A stretch of 64,000 nucleotides of DNA from JAMDEO01 sp963775295 (GCA_963775295.1 CAVZIK010000006.1:1116001-1180000); one strand, 5' to 3'. Positions 44,630 to 53,942 are shown, numbered from the stretch's first letter. Numbers and translations are program-made. Notes: generated from the letters alone by a model not told the origin.

Positions 44630-46230
44630 TTGGTCAGGTACGCGTTCCGGAACAAAGTGCGGGACCAGTCGGGCGCGAGGGCGACACCGGCCAGCTTAGC
44701 GCTGGCACCGGCTGCTGCGGTCTCGAAAAACGGAACTATGACCGGTCCGCGCTCGATCAAGATCTGCTGTGCTTGCTTGTAAAGCTCAATCCGTTTGGTC
44801 CGGTCGAGTTCGCTGTCGATCTGCGTCACGAGCGTGTCGAACGCCGGGTCGCTCCAATGAGATTCGTTGTAGGCGGCTCCGGTCACGTAAGCTGCGTTGA
44901 AGTACGTATTGGGTGTTGCGCGGGCGCCCCATTCGGTGATACCGAAGTCCACTTTGAGCCAACTCGTGTCGCCGTCCCCATAGTAGACATCGGCGGGCTC
45001 AGTCTGGATGTTCACAGTCACCCCGATAGCCTTCATCTGTTGTTGCCATACCGTAGCGATGGCGGGCACTTCCAGTGCGTTCTGGGCGTAGAGGGTGATG
45101 GTGAGGCCGTTCGCAAACCCAGCATCGGCGAGCAGCTTCTTGGCCTGTGCGGTGTCAAAGGTTGGCAATTGGTTGAGGTAGTAGTCGCCGTACGCCGGAC
45201 CCACCGGCGTGCCGTTGCCCACGACGGCCAGTCCCGGTCTCACCTGGTCGATGAGCCCCTGATGGTCGGTACCCAACTGCAGGGCCTGCCTGACGCGCAC
45301 GTCCGCGGCGGGGTGTCCAGCATCCGAGCGCATATGGATGACGTAGTGGAATGCGCTTGAAGGCCCCGTGATCACTTGCAGCTTGGAATCGGTCTTGATG
45401 GTGGCGACGAGCTCACTCGTGAGTCCTGCTACGAACTGGACTTGTCCTCCTTGGAGGGACGACACCTGTCCAGCAAGGTCGGGAGAGAAGATGAAATCGA
45501 TCTCGTCCAGATAAGGAAGCTGCTGGCCCCTGTCGTCCTTTCTCCAGAATGTAGGGTTCCTCTTCAGGACGGCCCGGTCCTCGGCCGCGTAGGTCGCAAT
45601 GGTGAAGGGGCCGGTCCCAACCCACTGAGTAGCCGGGTCCGCGACGGTCTTCGAGAGGATGGCGGCATGATAGTCGGCCGTATCGCTCGGGAACTCGGGG
45701 TTGGCGTCCTTGAGGGCGAACCGGACGTGGGTGGCGTCTACCGCCGTCACGTCCATTACATTGGCAAGAAGGCTGACCAGAGGGGAACCGACCTTGGCAT
45801 CGCGGAGGCGATTGAAGGTGTAGACGACATCATCGGCCGTGAAGGGCGTTCCGTTGGAGAACTTCACGTCGGAGCGCAGGGTGAAATTCCAAGTCTTGCC
45901 GTCAGACGAGTCCCAGGCAGTGGCCAGTTCAGGGAGAAGCTGACTATTGTCTCCCACCTCGACCAACCAGTCGTAGACCTGCTGGTTGATGAGGATGTCG
46001 CTCCTCGCGCTGGCAAACGCAGGGTCGCGGTTGGTGGCAGGCTCAGTAGCCACACTCAGGGTGCCTCCAGTTTGCACGCTCCCAGAGCCGTTTGTCGTAA
46101 CGGTCGTCGCGGAGCCACCGGACCCGCAGCCGGCCAAGAGGACGACAACGGTGACGAGGGCGAGACAGCTTCCAACAACAGTAGCCGCGAGAGAGAGCGG
46201 CATGGCCCCTGATCGCGTGTTGAACCGCAT
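44626..46230 (-). CDS. Peptide/nickel-type substrate-binding lipoprotein (SBP_bac_5)
   Basis: 534 residues. Sec lipoprotein signal with lipobox VVLLAGCGS, short Ser/Thr/Gly linker, then an SBP_bac_5 domain (LPELATAWDSSDGKTWNFTL, NGTPFTADDVVYTFNRL, KVDFGITEWGA). It captures peptides, opines, nickel chelates or similar solutes for the downstream ABC genes. GGGGGT six bases before the ATG supports the start. It is the first gene of the operon; the 91-base gap upstream to the ATPase stop is short for a promoter and was not resolved. Confidence 0.93.
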   Translation of the reverse strand: MRFNTRSGAMPLSLAATVVGSCLALVTVVVLLAGCGSGGSATTVTTNGSGSVQTGGTLSVATEPATNRDPAFASARSDILINQQVYDWLVEVGDNSQLLPELATAWDSSDGKTWNFTLRSDVKFSNGTPFTADDVVYTFNRLRDAKVGSPLVSLLANVMDVTAVDATHVRFALKDANPEFPSDTADYHAAILSKTVADPATQWVGTGPFTIATYAAEDRAVLKRNPTFWRKDDRGQQLPYLDEIDFIFSPDLAGQVSSLQGGQVQFVAGLTSELVATIKTDSKLQVITGPSSAFHYVIHMRSDAGHPAADVRVRQALQLGTDHQGLIDQVRPGLAVVGNGTPVGPAYGDYYLNQLPTFDTAQAKKLLADAGFANGLTITLYAQNALEVPAIATVWQQQMKAIGVTVNIQTEPADVYYGDGDTSWLKVDFGITEWGARATPNTYFNAAYVTGAAYNESHWSDPAFDTLVTQIDSELDRTKRIELYKQAQQILIERGPVIVPFFETAAAGASAKLAGVALAPDWSRTLFRNAYLTK

Positions 46231-46321
46231 AGGTGACCCCCTTGGTCTGGGCGATATGTCTCTGCCTACCCGCGAGCCCGATGGCGCAAACCCGTGGGTG
46301 CCTGGCCCGTGTCCATCAAAC

Positions 46322-48721
46322 TTAGGCGTTCTCCGCTTGGGAGGCGACTTCGCGCCAGAGGGGAAGGCGCTTGCCGATCCGCCAACCCAGTCCCACGAAG
46401 AACCAAGCGAACGTGGCCATCCCCGCGGTGACCCCGATTCCGTCCCAACCCGGCATATCGAGGGCGAAGAAATGCCGGAAGAAGGGGATGGAGAAGGCTC
46501 CGGCCAGCAAGGCGGCCATTGCGACGATCAGCCAGAATCTCCATCCACGAACGGGTCTTTCGATGGCCGCAATGACGCGCAGTCCTATGACTGAGAACAT
46601 GATCGTTTCCATTGTTCGCGTCTCAGCAAGTGTCGCGCCGGTCTTCCTGACGAGAACGTAGGCCGCCAGGACCATGATTGCGGCCAAGATGCCTGTTGGG
46701 GCGACAAAGCGCGCCACCCGCCTGACGAAGCCGGGCACATAACGTCGCTTGTTCGGAGCCAGAGCGAGGAAGAAGCCCGGAACGCCGATGACCAGACTGT
46801 CTATCAGGGTCAGGTGACGGGGGAGGATGGGGTACGGTATCGATACGGCGGCCACGGCTAGAGCGATCAACGCAGCCCAAACAGTCTTGTTGGTGAAGAG
46901 ATGCGCCACGCGCTCGATGTTGGCGGTGACGCGCCTTCCTTCGGCGACCACCCCGGGCAGTGTCGCAAAACAAGAATCCGCGAGAACCAACTGGGCGACA
47001 GCCTGCGCAGCGGCCGTTCCCGAGCCCATGGCGATGCCGAGATCCGCTTTCTTGAGTGCGAGAACGTCGTTCACACCATCGCCGGTCATGGCTACGGTGT
47101 GCCCCCGGCTCTGAAGCGCTTCCACCATGGAGGCCTTCTGGTCGGGGTTCACCCGGCCGAAGACGGTGGTCGTTTCCATCAGCTCAGCCAACTCGTCGCC
47201 GTTGGGCAGAAAGCGAGCGTCGGTCGCGTGCTCCGCGCCCGGAACTCCAGCCTTAGCGGCAACGGTTGCGACCGTTGCCGGGTTGTCGCCGGAAATGACC
47301 TTGATAGCGACCCCCTGGTCCTGAAAGTACCGAAGTGTCGTGGCAGCGTCCGCCCGAATGCGCTCGCTCAAGATCAACAAACCGACAGGGAACAGCCCCT
47401 GGGGAAGGGTGTCCCCCGCCAGCGTCTCGACGGTGTGGGAGAGGAGCAGAACGCGCATGCCGTCGCTCGCCAGTTCGGCCGCGTGGGCGCGCACCGAAGC
47501 GGCAGCGGGCGCGCCAACCGCGGCTGGAGCTTCATCCGCGGCGACGATCTCCGGGGCTCCAAGTACCCAGGAACCGCGGCCGTCGAAGCGGGAGGCGCTC
47601 CATTTTCGGGCCGACGAGAAAGGCACCGAATCCTCAACCAACCAACCCTGGGGCGCCGACAGAGATTCCGCGACGGCCTCCAGCGTTGAATTTCTGCCGC
47701 CGACCGTTGCCGCCATGGCCCCCAGGGCCTCAAGTGCGCGTTCAGGCGCAGCCATGGCGGGACGGTCCGCCGCCTCGAAAGGTTCGAAACGCTCGAAAGC
47801 GGGGCGCGGTTCAGTTATCGTCCCCGTCTTGTCTATACAGAGGACATCCACCCGTGCGAGACCCTCTACCGCGGGCAACTCGCGAGTGAGCACGTTTCTT
47901 CGGGCCAGCGTGACTGCGGAGACGGCGAAGGCAATGCTGCAAAGGAGTACGAGACCCTGCGGCACCATGGCCACCACTGCGGCGACAGTGTTGGTGACGC
48001 CTTCTTGCATGGTCGCTCCCATGCGGAACTGCGCCCAGACGAAAAGAGCACCCACAGGGATGATCACGGTACCGACCAGGCGCAGGATGTTGTTGATGCC
48101 GACCATGAGTTCCGAGCGAAGAGGTACGTACTGCTTCCCTGCTCCGGTGAGACGTTGGGCGTAGGAATTCGCGCCAACGGCGGTGGCGCGAAAGAGCCCG
48201 CTGCCCGCGACGACGAAGCTGCCGGACAGCAATGGGTCGCCGGGTTCTTTTGCCACCGGCACCGATTCGCCCGTCAGGAGTGACTCGTCCACTTCGAGAC
48301 TGGTGGACTCGAGCACCTCGCCGTCAGCAACTATCTGATCTCCGCCCGTGACGGCGAGCACGTCATCAAGAACGACATCGGCCACCGGAACCTCGCTATT
48401 GCGGCCCTCACGGATCACCTTGGCCGCTGGCGACGTGAGCACCGTCAAGCGGTCGAGCGCGATCTTGGCCCGCATCTCCTGGACGATGCCGATGATGGCG
48501 TTTGCCACGATGATGGCCGCAAACAATGAGTCACGCCATGAGCCGAAGGTGATCATGGCCACAAAGAGGATACCCAGGATGAGGTTGAACCAGGTGAAAA
48601 TGTTGGTTCGGACTATATCCCAGCCGGAGCGGCCGCCTGGGCGAGGCGTCGCGTTCGTCTGGCCCGCAGCCACGCGAGCCTTGACTTCATCGGTGCTGAG
48701 ACCATTGGCGAGCGTGTTCAG
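46322..48721 (-). CDS. CtpE-like calcium/cation P-type ATPase
   Basis: About 799 residues from a proposed CTG start at 48721. Phosphorylation motif CIDKTGTIT, actuator VDESLLTGESVPVAK, nucleotide-domain KWSASRFDGRGSWV, hinge MTGDGVNDVLALKKAD, and about ten membrane helices. Length and order fit actinobacterial CtpE (about 797 residues), a Ca2+ transporter. The helix 4 motif is PQGL instead of PEGL, losing a Glu that binds cation in relatives. The frame is open to ATG 49171, but that extension lies over the divergent MBL gene and looks non-coding; homology begins at GLSTDEVKARV. GGAG sits six bases before the CTG. Confidence 0.88.
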   Translation of the reverse strand: MNTLANGLSTDEVKARVAAGQTNATPRPGGRSGWDIVRTNIFTWFNLILGILFVAMITFGSWRDSLFAAIIVANAIIGIVQEMRAKIALDRLTVLTSPAAKVIREGRNSEVPVADVVLDDVLAVTGGDQIVADGEVLESTSLEVDESLLTGESVPVAKEPGDPLLSGSFVVAGSGLFRATAVGANSYAQRLTGAGKQYVPLRSELMVGINNILRLVGTVIIPVGALFVWAQFRMGATMQEGVTNTVAAVVAMVPQGLVLLCSIAFAVSAVTLARRNVLTRELPAVEGLARVDVLCIDKTGTITEPRPAFERFEPFEAADRPAMAAPERALEALGAMAATVGGRNSTLEAVAESLSAPQGWLVEDSVPFSSARKWSASRFDGRGSWVLGAPEIVAADEAPAAVGAPAAASVRAHAAELASDGMRVLLLSHTVETLAGDTLPQGLFPVGLLILSERIRADAATTLRYFQDQGVAIKVISGDNPATVATVAAKAGVPGAEHATDARFLPNGDELAELMETTTVFGRVNPDQKASMVEALQSRGHTVAMTGDGVNDVLALKKADLGIAMGSGTAAAQAVAQLVLADSCFATLPGVVAEGRRVTANIERVAHLFTNKTVWAALIALAVAAVSIPYPILPRHLTLIDSLVIGVPGFFLALAPNKRRYVPGFVRRVARFVAPTGILAAIMVLAAYVLVRKTGATLAETRTMETIMFSVIGLRVIAAIERPVRGWRFWLIVAMAALLAGAFSIPFFRHFFALDMPGWDGIGVTAGMATFAWFFVGLGWRIGKRLPLWREVASQAENA

Positions 48722-48856
48722 AGTCGTCTCCGGTTGGGATTGCGGGCTTCGGCGTGCCGCGTAGAGGGTATCAGAAGGTTCGGGCTTTCTTGCAATCCGG
48801 CGGCGAATGGTTTCCCATGGAGGTGGAAACCCTCTGTCCAGGAAGGTGGTGCGACA

Positions 48857-49552
48857 CTGAGTGCGAGCGCCGTCACAGAGCACGTCTATCGGGTTTCGCT
48901 GGGGATGGTTAATGTCTTCCTCATCGTCCTGCCGGATGGGTTGACCCTGATCGACGCGGGCTACCGCAAGAGCTGGGACCGGATCGAGGAGGCCATTCTC
49001 GGGCTGGGTAAGCGACCAGAGGACGTGGACGACATTCTCGTTACTCATCTCCACGCCGATCACACGGGCGGGTTGGCTCGGGCGCAGGAGGCAACCGGCG
49101 CGAGAGTGTGGATGCACGGGGCGGATGCCGGGCCGGTGCGGGCGGGGGAGGCGTCGCGGCCATGGAAGCACGCTCCCGGTAGCGGCATGGGTATGCTCGT
49201 CCAGCTCTTAGCGGGCGACCGGCATTCTTCCATCGCTCCGGTACGGGTGGTTTGCGAGGCGGCGCACGGCCAGGAGATTGCGGCAGCGGGGGGCATCACC
49301 TCTGTGTGGGCTCCCGGGCACAGCGAGGGCCATCTTGTCTATCTGTGGCCCCAGGATGGAGGGGTGTTGTTCGTCGGCGACGCCGCGGTCAGGATGACCC
49401 GCCTGCGACCCGGCCCCATCTACGAAGACTACCGGCGCGGACTGCACAGCTTGCGGCTGATCTCGCAACTCGATTTCCAGAGCGCGTGTTTCTCTCACGG
49501 CCGGCCGCTGGTGGGCGGTGCCCAAGAGGCCTTTCGAAAGGAGTGGCCATGA
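48857..49552 (+). CDS. Metallo-beta-lactamase fold hydrolase
   Basis: About 231 residues. Zinc motif THLHADHTGG (HxHxDH), later His in WAPGHSEGH and Asp in LFVGDAAVR, and a C-terminal SHGRPL. Substrate unknown; glyoxalase II-like or lactonase activity is possible. Start is a problem: the conserved first strand (TEHVYRVSLGMVNVFLI) needs a start before 48878, yet the only standard in-frame codons are TTG 48734, inside the divergent ATPase reading region, and ATG 48905, which would cut the strand. CTG 48857 with GGAAGGTGG upstream is used here. It overlaps the GNAT gene by ATGA. Confidence 0.8.
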   Translation: MSASAVTEHVYRVSLGMVNVFLIVLPDGLTLIDAGYRKSWDRIEEAILGLGKRPEDVDDILVTHLHADHTGGLARAQEATGARVWMHGADAGPVRAGEASRPWKHAPGSGMGMLVQLLAGDRHSSIAPVRVVCEAAHGQEIAAAGGITSVWAPGHSEGHLVYLWPQDGGVLFVGDAAVRMTRLRPGPIYEDYRRGLHSLRLISQLDFQSACFSHGRPLVGGAQEAFRKEWP

Positions 49553-50385
49553 TTCATGTCGATCAGGACCTTGCGCGGCGGCTGGAAGGGCTGATCTGCT
49601 CGGAGTTCGGGGGGATTTGCGAGGTGGCGGACCGACTCTTCCCAGAGAACGCGGCCCAGTGCCTGGAGATCGCCGACGGTCTCGCTTTGTGGCTGGGAGA
49701 AGGATCGCCTGTCAACGTGGCCGCAGGCTTGGGGATGCACGGGCCCGTGCGAATCGAGGATCTCGAACGGCTGGAAAACTTCTACCACGAGCGGGGAGCC
49801 GACGCGGTCCTCAGTCTTTGCCCGTTCGCCGACCATTCACTGCTCACAGGTCTGGCCAGAAGAGGATGGCATGTCTCGGATTTCGAGAACCTCTTCGTGC
49901 TGGAACTCGGCGCACCACACGCGAGGGCGGTCCGGACCGAAGAGCCCTCGGATGAGTCGGACGCCGATCTGGACATCCGTGTCTGTCTGCCTGAAGACCG
50001 GGCCGTCTGGGCGCAGATTGCGGCTCTCGGCTTTGCAGACGGAGAAGTGACGGAGCGTGGGCAAGAGGAATTCGGCCTGATAATGGCCGAACGCGAGGAG
50101 GCCATCTTGGTGCTCGGTTGGGTCGACGGGGAACCTGTCGGCACCGGGAGTCTCGTGATCGATGAGGGGGTCGGCTGGCTGTCGGGCGATTCCACTCTCC
50201 CACGATTCCGCGGGCGAGGCATCCAACAAGAGATCCAGCGCTATCGCCTGCGCTTGGCCGCCGAGGCGGCATGCGAACTCGCGGTCACAGAATCGGTGCC
50301 GGGCGGCGTGTCGCAGCGCAACATGGAGCGCCACGGGTTCCGCTTGGCCTATACCCACGTGGAGTTCGTCAAGCCAAGGATGTAA
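49549..50385 (+). CDS. GNAT family acetyltransferase with N-terminal extension
   Basis: 278 residues. Residues 1-130 form an N-terminal domain (LEIADGLALWLGEGSPVNVA, LSLCPFADHSLLTGLARRGW) and 140-278 a GNAT fold with the acetyl-CoA loop FRGRGIQQEIQRYRL and AVTESVPGGVSQRNMERHGF. Double-GNAT proteins of this type modify small molecules. AAAGGAG precedes the ATG, which overlaps the MBL stop (ATGA), so the two are coupled and may act on the same compound. Confidence 0.85.
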   Translation: MIHVDQDLARRLEGLICSEFGGICEVADRLFPENAAQCLEIADGLALWLGEGSPVNVAAGLGMHGPVRIEDLERLENFYHERGADAVLSLCPFADHSLLTGLARRGWHVSDFENLFVLELGAPHARAVRTEEPSDESDADLDIRVCLPEDRAVWAQIAALGFADGEVTERGQEEFGLIMAEREEAILVLGWVDGEPVGTGSLVIDEGVGWLSGDSTLPRFRGRGIQQEIQRYRLRLAAEAACELAVTESVPGGVSQRNMERHGFRLAYTHVEFVKPRM

Positions 50386-50552
50386 TGCCCGGGTGCGACC
50401 GTCCGGGCCGTCTGCTGCATCGCTGTTCTCGAATTGAGTGTCAACGAAGGGGAGGGTGGTCCCATTCTAAAGGACGTAGACAATTGCGAGCTGCGGTCAG
50501 GTGCCATCTGGTACAGCAACAGCGACTTCATGCCGTCCGGGGCGGACTCCTG

Positions 50553-50750
50553 ATGTACGGCCAGCGGTGGGCAAGGCTCAAGGCACGCAGGGCGTGTCCG
50601 CACGAGTGGGAGGTAGTCAAGGGATACCGGATCGCGGACTTCGAAGGCGATTCTGCAATGGGTCCCTTTCTCGCGCGGCAAGGAAGTCTTTACACATACC
50701 GCTGCAAGTTATGCGGCAAGAGGAAGCGCGAGCGCGAGAGGTCTACTTGA
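50553..50750 (+). CDS. Small zinc-ribbon-like protein, unknown function
   Basis: 65 residues, very basic (many Arg/Lys). It has a CPHEW near residue 15 and RCKLCGKRKRER at the C-terminus, giving one Cys-His pair and one CxxC that could hold zinc. Start ATG 50553 has GGGGCGGA about nine bases upstream. The 167-base gap before it after the GNAT gene shows nothing recognisable. I do not know the family; it resembles short stand-alone zinc-binding proteins. Confidence 0.55.
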   Translation: MYGQRWARLKARRACPHEWEVVKGYRIADFEGDSAMGPFLARQGSLYTYRCKLCGKRKRERERST

Positions 50751-50766
50751 CCCGTTGTCTGGAACC

Positions 50767-51069
50767 ATGCGTAGGATCGTGTTGTCCAAGTTTGAGCGTG
50801 AGGTCGTGTCGGCCGCGGAAGAATGTCGCGGCCCTTTGAACCGCAACGAGGATCCGAATGCTATGACGACTTGGGGGGCGGACATGGCAGGCAAGTCGGC
50901 ATCCGAAGTGCGCAGGGTTCATCGAGGGGGCGGAGGAAGCGTGATCCAAGGACCTTCTTGGGCCCGCTTCCTCCTCTTCTTGCTGCGCGAAAGCACTGCG
51001 CGAATGGTTCAAGAAGCTGTCGGATCTCATCTACCCAGTGCCGGAATACAAGGCCTTGCCGGACTTTAG
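50767..51069 (+). CDS. Doubtful small hypothetical ORF upstream of serpin
   Basis: The 327-base gap between the zinc-ribbon gene (50750) and the serpin (51078) has one uninterrupted frame of 100 codons (starting MRRIVLSKFEREVVSAAEE), ending eight bases before the serpin start. There is no ribosome site and no recognised domain, and another frame is also open. It may be a small gene, a remnant or untranslated leader. Nothing else is visible here. Confidence 0.25.
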   Translation: MRRIVLSKFEREVVSAAEECRGPLNRNEDPNAMTTWGADMAGKSASEVRRVHRGGGGSVIQGPSWARFLLFLLRESTARMVQEAVGSHLPSAGIQGLAGL

Positions 51070-51077
51070 GAGGGGAT

Positions 51078-52394
51078 ATGCGCAGCATCGGTTGTGGAAG
51101 AGTGGTTTTCGCGATAGCCGCGCTGCTGGGCGTGATCGCCGTCATTGGTCTCTCCGGATGCGGGTCCTCGACAAACAACGCTGTCACAGAAACGGGCTTT
51201 CTCGTGTCGAGCGTGGCACGTCAGGAGCTGCCCGTGGCTGAAGGCGTCACCAAGACGCTGGTTGCAGGCAACAACACCTTCGGTCTCGAGTTGTTCCAGG
51301 CGGTCCGGAGCAGCGACAAGAACTTGGTGTGTTCGCCTTACAGCCTTTCCACCGTCCTGGGCATGACCATCGCGGGGGCGACAGGCGTGACCGAACAGGA
51401 GATGGCGAAGGTTCTCCACTTCGATCTCGCGGGGGCGCAGCTCCATGACGCCTTCAATACGCTCGATCTGTCGCTGTCGATCACGGGACAGGTAAAGGTC
51501 GCGAATGCGCTGTGGGGCTCCGACCGGTATTCGTACAACCAGTCCTTCGTCGATCTTCTAGCCAAAGATTACGGTGCCGGCCTCGGGATCCTGGATTTCA
51601 CCAAGGCCGCAGCGGCGCGTGCCGCTATCAACGACTGGGTGAACGAGAAGACGAACGGACGCATCCCCGAGCTGGTGGGGCCGGGGGACATCAAGTCCAA
51701 CCCCGGGCCCGGTGAGCCTCTGCCGGTCCTGATGCTCGTTGACGCCGTCTACTTCAAGGCGGACTGGGCCAAACCGTTTCCGTTGCACCGCACGCTGGAC
51801 TTGACGTTCCAATTGCTGGACGGACGTACCATTAAGGTTCCCATGATGCCCCAAGAGCAGGTCTTTCCGAACGGCAAAGGCGTGGATTTTCAGGCGCTCG
51901 AGCTGCCCTACGAAGGTGGGCGGTTCTCAATGGTTCTTGTTCTTCCCACGGAGGGGACGTTCGAACGATTTGCCTCCGGCTTCGATGACGCCAGGCTGGG
52001 CGAAGTTCTCGATTCGCTCGGAGATAGCCAGATCGCTGTGTTGATGCCCCGCTTCGAGTATTCGTCGAAGCCCGAAGTCAAGGATGCGCTCCAGGCTTTA
52101 GGGATGGTGCAGATGTTCGAGACTTTCGGAGACTTCTACGGCATGCTGGACACGAGCAAGGGCGTTCCGGACAGCTTCTACGTGGGTGGAGTGCAACAGA
52201 AGGCCTTCATATCGGTGGGCGAACTGGGCACTGAGGCTGCCGCCTCTTCGGCGGTCACCATGGTCGCAGGAGCCGCCGCGGTGGAGCGTAACGAGATCGT
52301 TCTCGACCGGCCGTTCTTGTACCTCATCCGCGATCGGCAATCCGGGCAGATCGTATTCCTGGGACAGGTGGTCGATCCGTCGCAAGCCGAGTGA
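51078..52394 (+). CDS. Lipoprotein serpin (serine protease inhibitor)
   Basis: 438 residues. Lipoprotein signal (FAIAALLGVIAVIGLSGCGS) then a complete serpin fold: NLVCSPYSLSTVLGMTIAGA, WVNEKTNGRIPELV, VDAVYFKADWAKPF, the hinge VGELGTEAAASSAV and DRPFLYLIRDRQSGQIVFLG. The hinge keeps the small residues needed for loop insertion, so it should be inhibitory. The loop after the hinge (TMVAGAAAVERN) places Ala/Gly/Val near P1, pointing to elastase- or subtilisin-like targets. AGGAGGGGAT precedes ATG 51078. Probably guards the cell surface against proteases. Confidence 0.94.
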   Translation: MRSIGCGRVVFAIAALLGVIAVIGLSGCGSSTNNAVTETGFLVSSVARQELPVAEGVTKTLVAGNNTFGLELFQAVRSSDKNLVCSPYSLSTVLGMTIAGATGVTEQEMAKVLHFDLAGAQLHDAFNTLDLSLSITGQVKVANALWGSDRYSYNQSFVDLLAKDYGAGLGILDFTKAAAARAAINDWVNEKTNGRIPELVGPGDIKSNPGPGEPLPVLMLVDAVYFKADWAKPFPLHRTLDLTFQLLDGRTIKVPMMPQEQVFPNGKGVDFQALELPYEGGRFSMVLVLPTEGTFERFASGFDDARLGEVLDSLGDSQIAVLMPRFEYSSKPEVKDALQALGMVQMFETFGDFYGMLDTSKGVPDSFYVGGVQQKAFISVGELGTEAAASSAVTMVAGAAAVERNEIVLDRPFLYLIRDRQSGQIVFLGQVVDPSQAE

Positions 52395-52415
52395 CGCGCG
52401 AGAAGACTCCTCGCC

Positions 52416-53942
52416 TCAAGCTTCCTGGAAGACCTCTTCGTTCTCCTGGCCCTTGACGAGCGACGCGAGGGCCGCGATGAGCGCCAGTCCGGCCCCGACG
52501 AGCATGGCCAAGTGATAGCCGCGTACCAGCGAACTCGAGTTGCTCACGTCTGCGCCCATGCCCCATATGAGCTTGGCACCGGTGGGCCCCAGCGTCGAGG
52601 CTGCAATGGCGCCGAGGAGGCCGATCGATAGGGCCTGTCCGCAGAAGCGCGTCGTCGACACGAAACCCGAGGTCGAGCTCAGCCGGGATTCGTCCACGGA
52701 GCCCATGATTGCCGACATGTTTGGTGCGCTGAAAAGGCCGGTCCCTGCCCCGATCAGTATAAGAGCCATCGATATGCGGCCCAGCGAAGCGCCCGCCGGC
52801 AGAGTGCCCAGGAGCGCCATCCCGGCGACGACGAGCATCAAACCGACGAAACCGGGAGGTCGCGGACCGATGCGGTCCGAGAGGCGACCCACCACCGGGG
52901 TGATGAACACCATGAGCACCGGGGGCACGAGCAGAACCAAGCCGGTCATTTCGGGCGAGCGTCCCTGAGCCACTTCGAGGAAGATCGCCGTGAAGATCGT
53001 CACCCCAAAACTGCCCGACGCGTAAAGAAACGAGGCCAGATTGGCGGCCGCGTATCCCCTGTTGCGGCGGAGAAGTCCGATGTCGATAAGTGGGTCTTCC
53101 ACCCGCTGCTGGAGTATCACAAAGAATACCCCCAGGATCAGCGCGAGGCAGAGCAGCCCGATCGTGAGCGGATTTCCCCAGCCCCAGATCGCGGAGAGGG
53201 TCAGGGGTAGGAAGAAAGCAGCAAGAAGGGCGGCCAACAGTCCGGTCCCAAGGACCTCGTTCAGTCCAATCGACCGTTGCCCCCTGCCGGCGAGGGCTCT
53301 GACCTTGTCCCTCGTTACCTTGTCCCGCTTCTCCGAGCCAACCAGGGTCCAGCCGGCCACGAGCAGGGCCAGGCTGATGGGAATGTTGATCAGGAAGACC
53401 CACTGCCACCCGAGACCCGCCACGATGAGTCCGCCCAGTGGAGGTCCGGCGGCGACGCCCACGTAGACTCCTGCCACATTGAGTCCGAGACCAAACCCCC
53501 TCTCGTGGGCGGGAAAGACCGAGACGACGATCGCGGCACCGGTGGCATACACCAAGGCCGCCGCGCCTCCCTGGAAGCCTCTGGCCGCGATAAGCGCGGT
53601 TCCGTTCGGCGATAGGGCCGCGGCAACCGAGATCACGATGAACAGACCAACGCCGATGAGGTGGAACCGGATGAGTCCGTAACGGTCGGCGAGGTGTCCG
53701 AGCGGGATGAGCAGGATGCTGAGAACGAGGAGGTACGAGGTCTGTATCCAGAGGGCGCCGGTGAACCCGAGGCCGAAGTGGGGGGCAATGACCGGCACGG
53801 CCACACTCACGATCCCCGAATTGAGCGAGCCGATGAAGACCCCGACTGTGCTCACCGCCAACACGGTCCAGCGTCGGCGCATGAGCTCGGATTGGTCTTC
53901 CGGAGGGATTGTGGCGGGCCCGGAGTGCGGTTCCGCCCTCAT
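52416..53942 (-). CDS. DHA2-type MFS drug transporter (14 helices)
   Basis: 508 residues, 14 predicted helices. Motif A-like GHLADRYGLIRFHLIG after helix 2 and the helix 5 region GLNVAGVYVGVAAGPPLGGL fit the EmrB/QacA family of proton-driven drug exporters. ATG 53942 overlaps the stop of the GNAT gene (ATGA); the open frame upstream to 54059 lies inside GNAT and is rejected. Convergent with the serpin, 21 bases apart. Last gene of a methyltransferase, GNAT, MFS run. Confidence 0.92.
   Translation of the reverse strand: MRAEPHSGPATIPPEDQSELMRRRWTVLAVSTVGVFIGSLNSGIVSVAVPVIAPHFGLGFTGALWIQTSYLLVLSILLIPLGHLADRYGLIRFHLIGVGLFIVISVAAALSPNGTALIAARGFQGGAAALVYATGAAIVVSVFPAHERGFGLGLNVAGVYVGVAAGPPLGGLIVAGLGWQWVFLINIPISLALLVAGWTLVGSEKRDKVTRDKVRALAGRGQRSIGLNEVLGTGLLAALLAAFFLPLTLSAIWGWGNPLTIGLLCLALILGVFFVILQQRVEDPLIDIGLLRRNRGYAAANLASFLYASGSFGVTIFTAIFLEVAQGRSPEMTGLVLLVPPVLMVFITPVVGRLSDRIGPRPPGFVGLMLVVAGMALLGTLPAGASLGRISMALILIGAGTGLFSAPNMSAIMGSVDESRLSSTSGFVSTTRFCGQALSIGLLGAIAASTLGPTGAKLIWGMGADVSNSSSLVRGYHLAMLVGAGLALIAALASLVKGQENEEVFQEA

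Noticed and set aside
48721..49171. N-terminal extension of the P-type ATPase to the ATG at 49171
   Set aside because: The added 150 residues lie opposite the MBL zinc motif, show no domain, and homologues begin near GLSTDEV.
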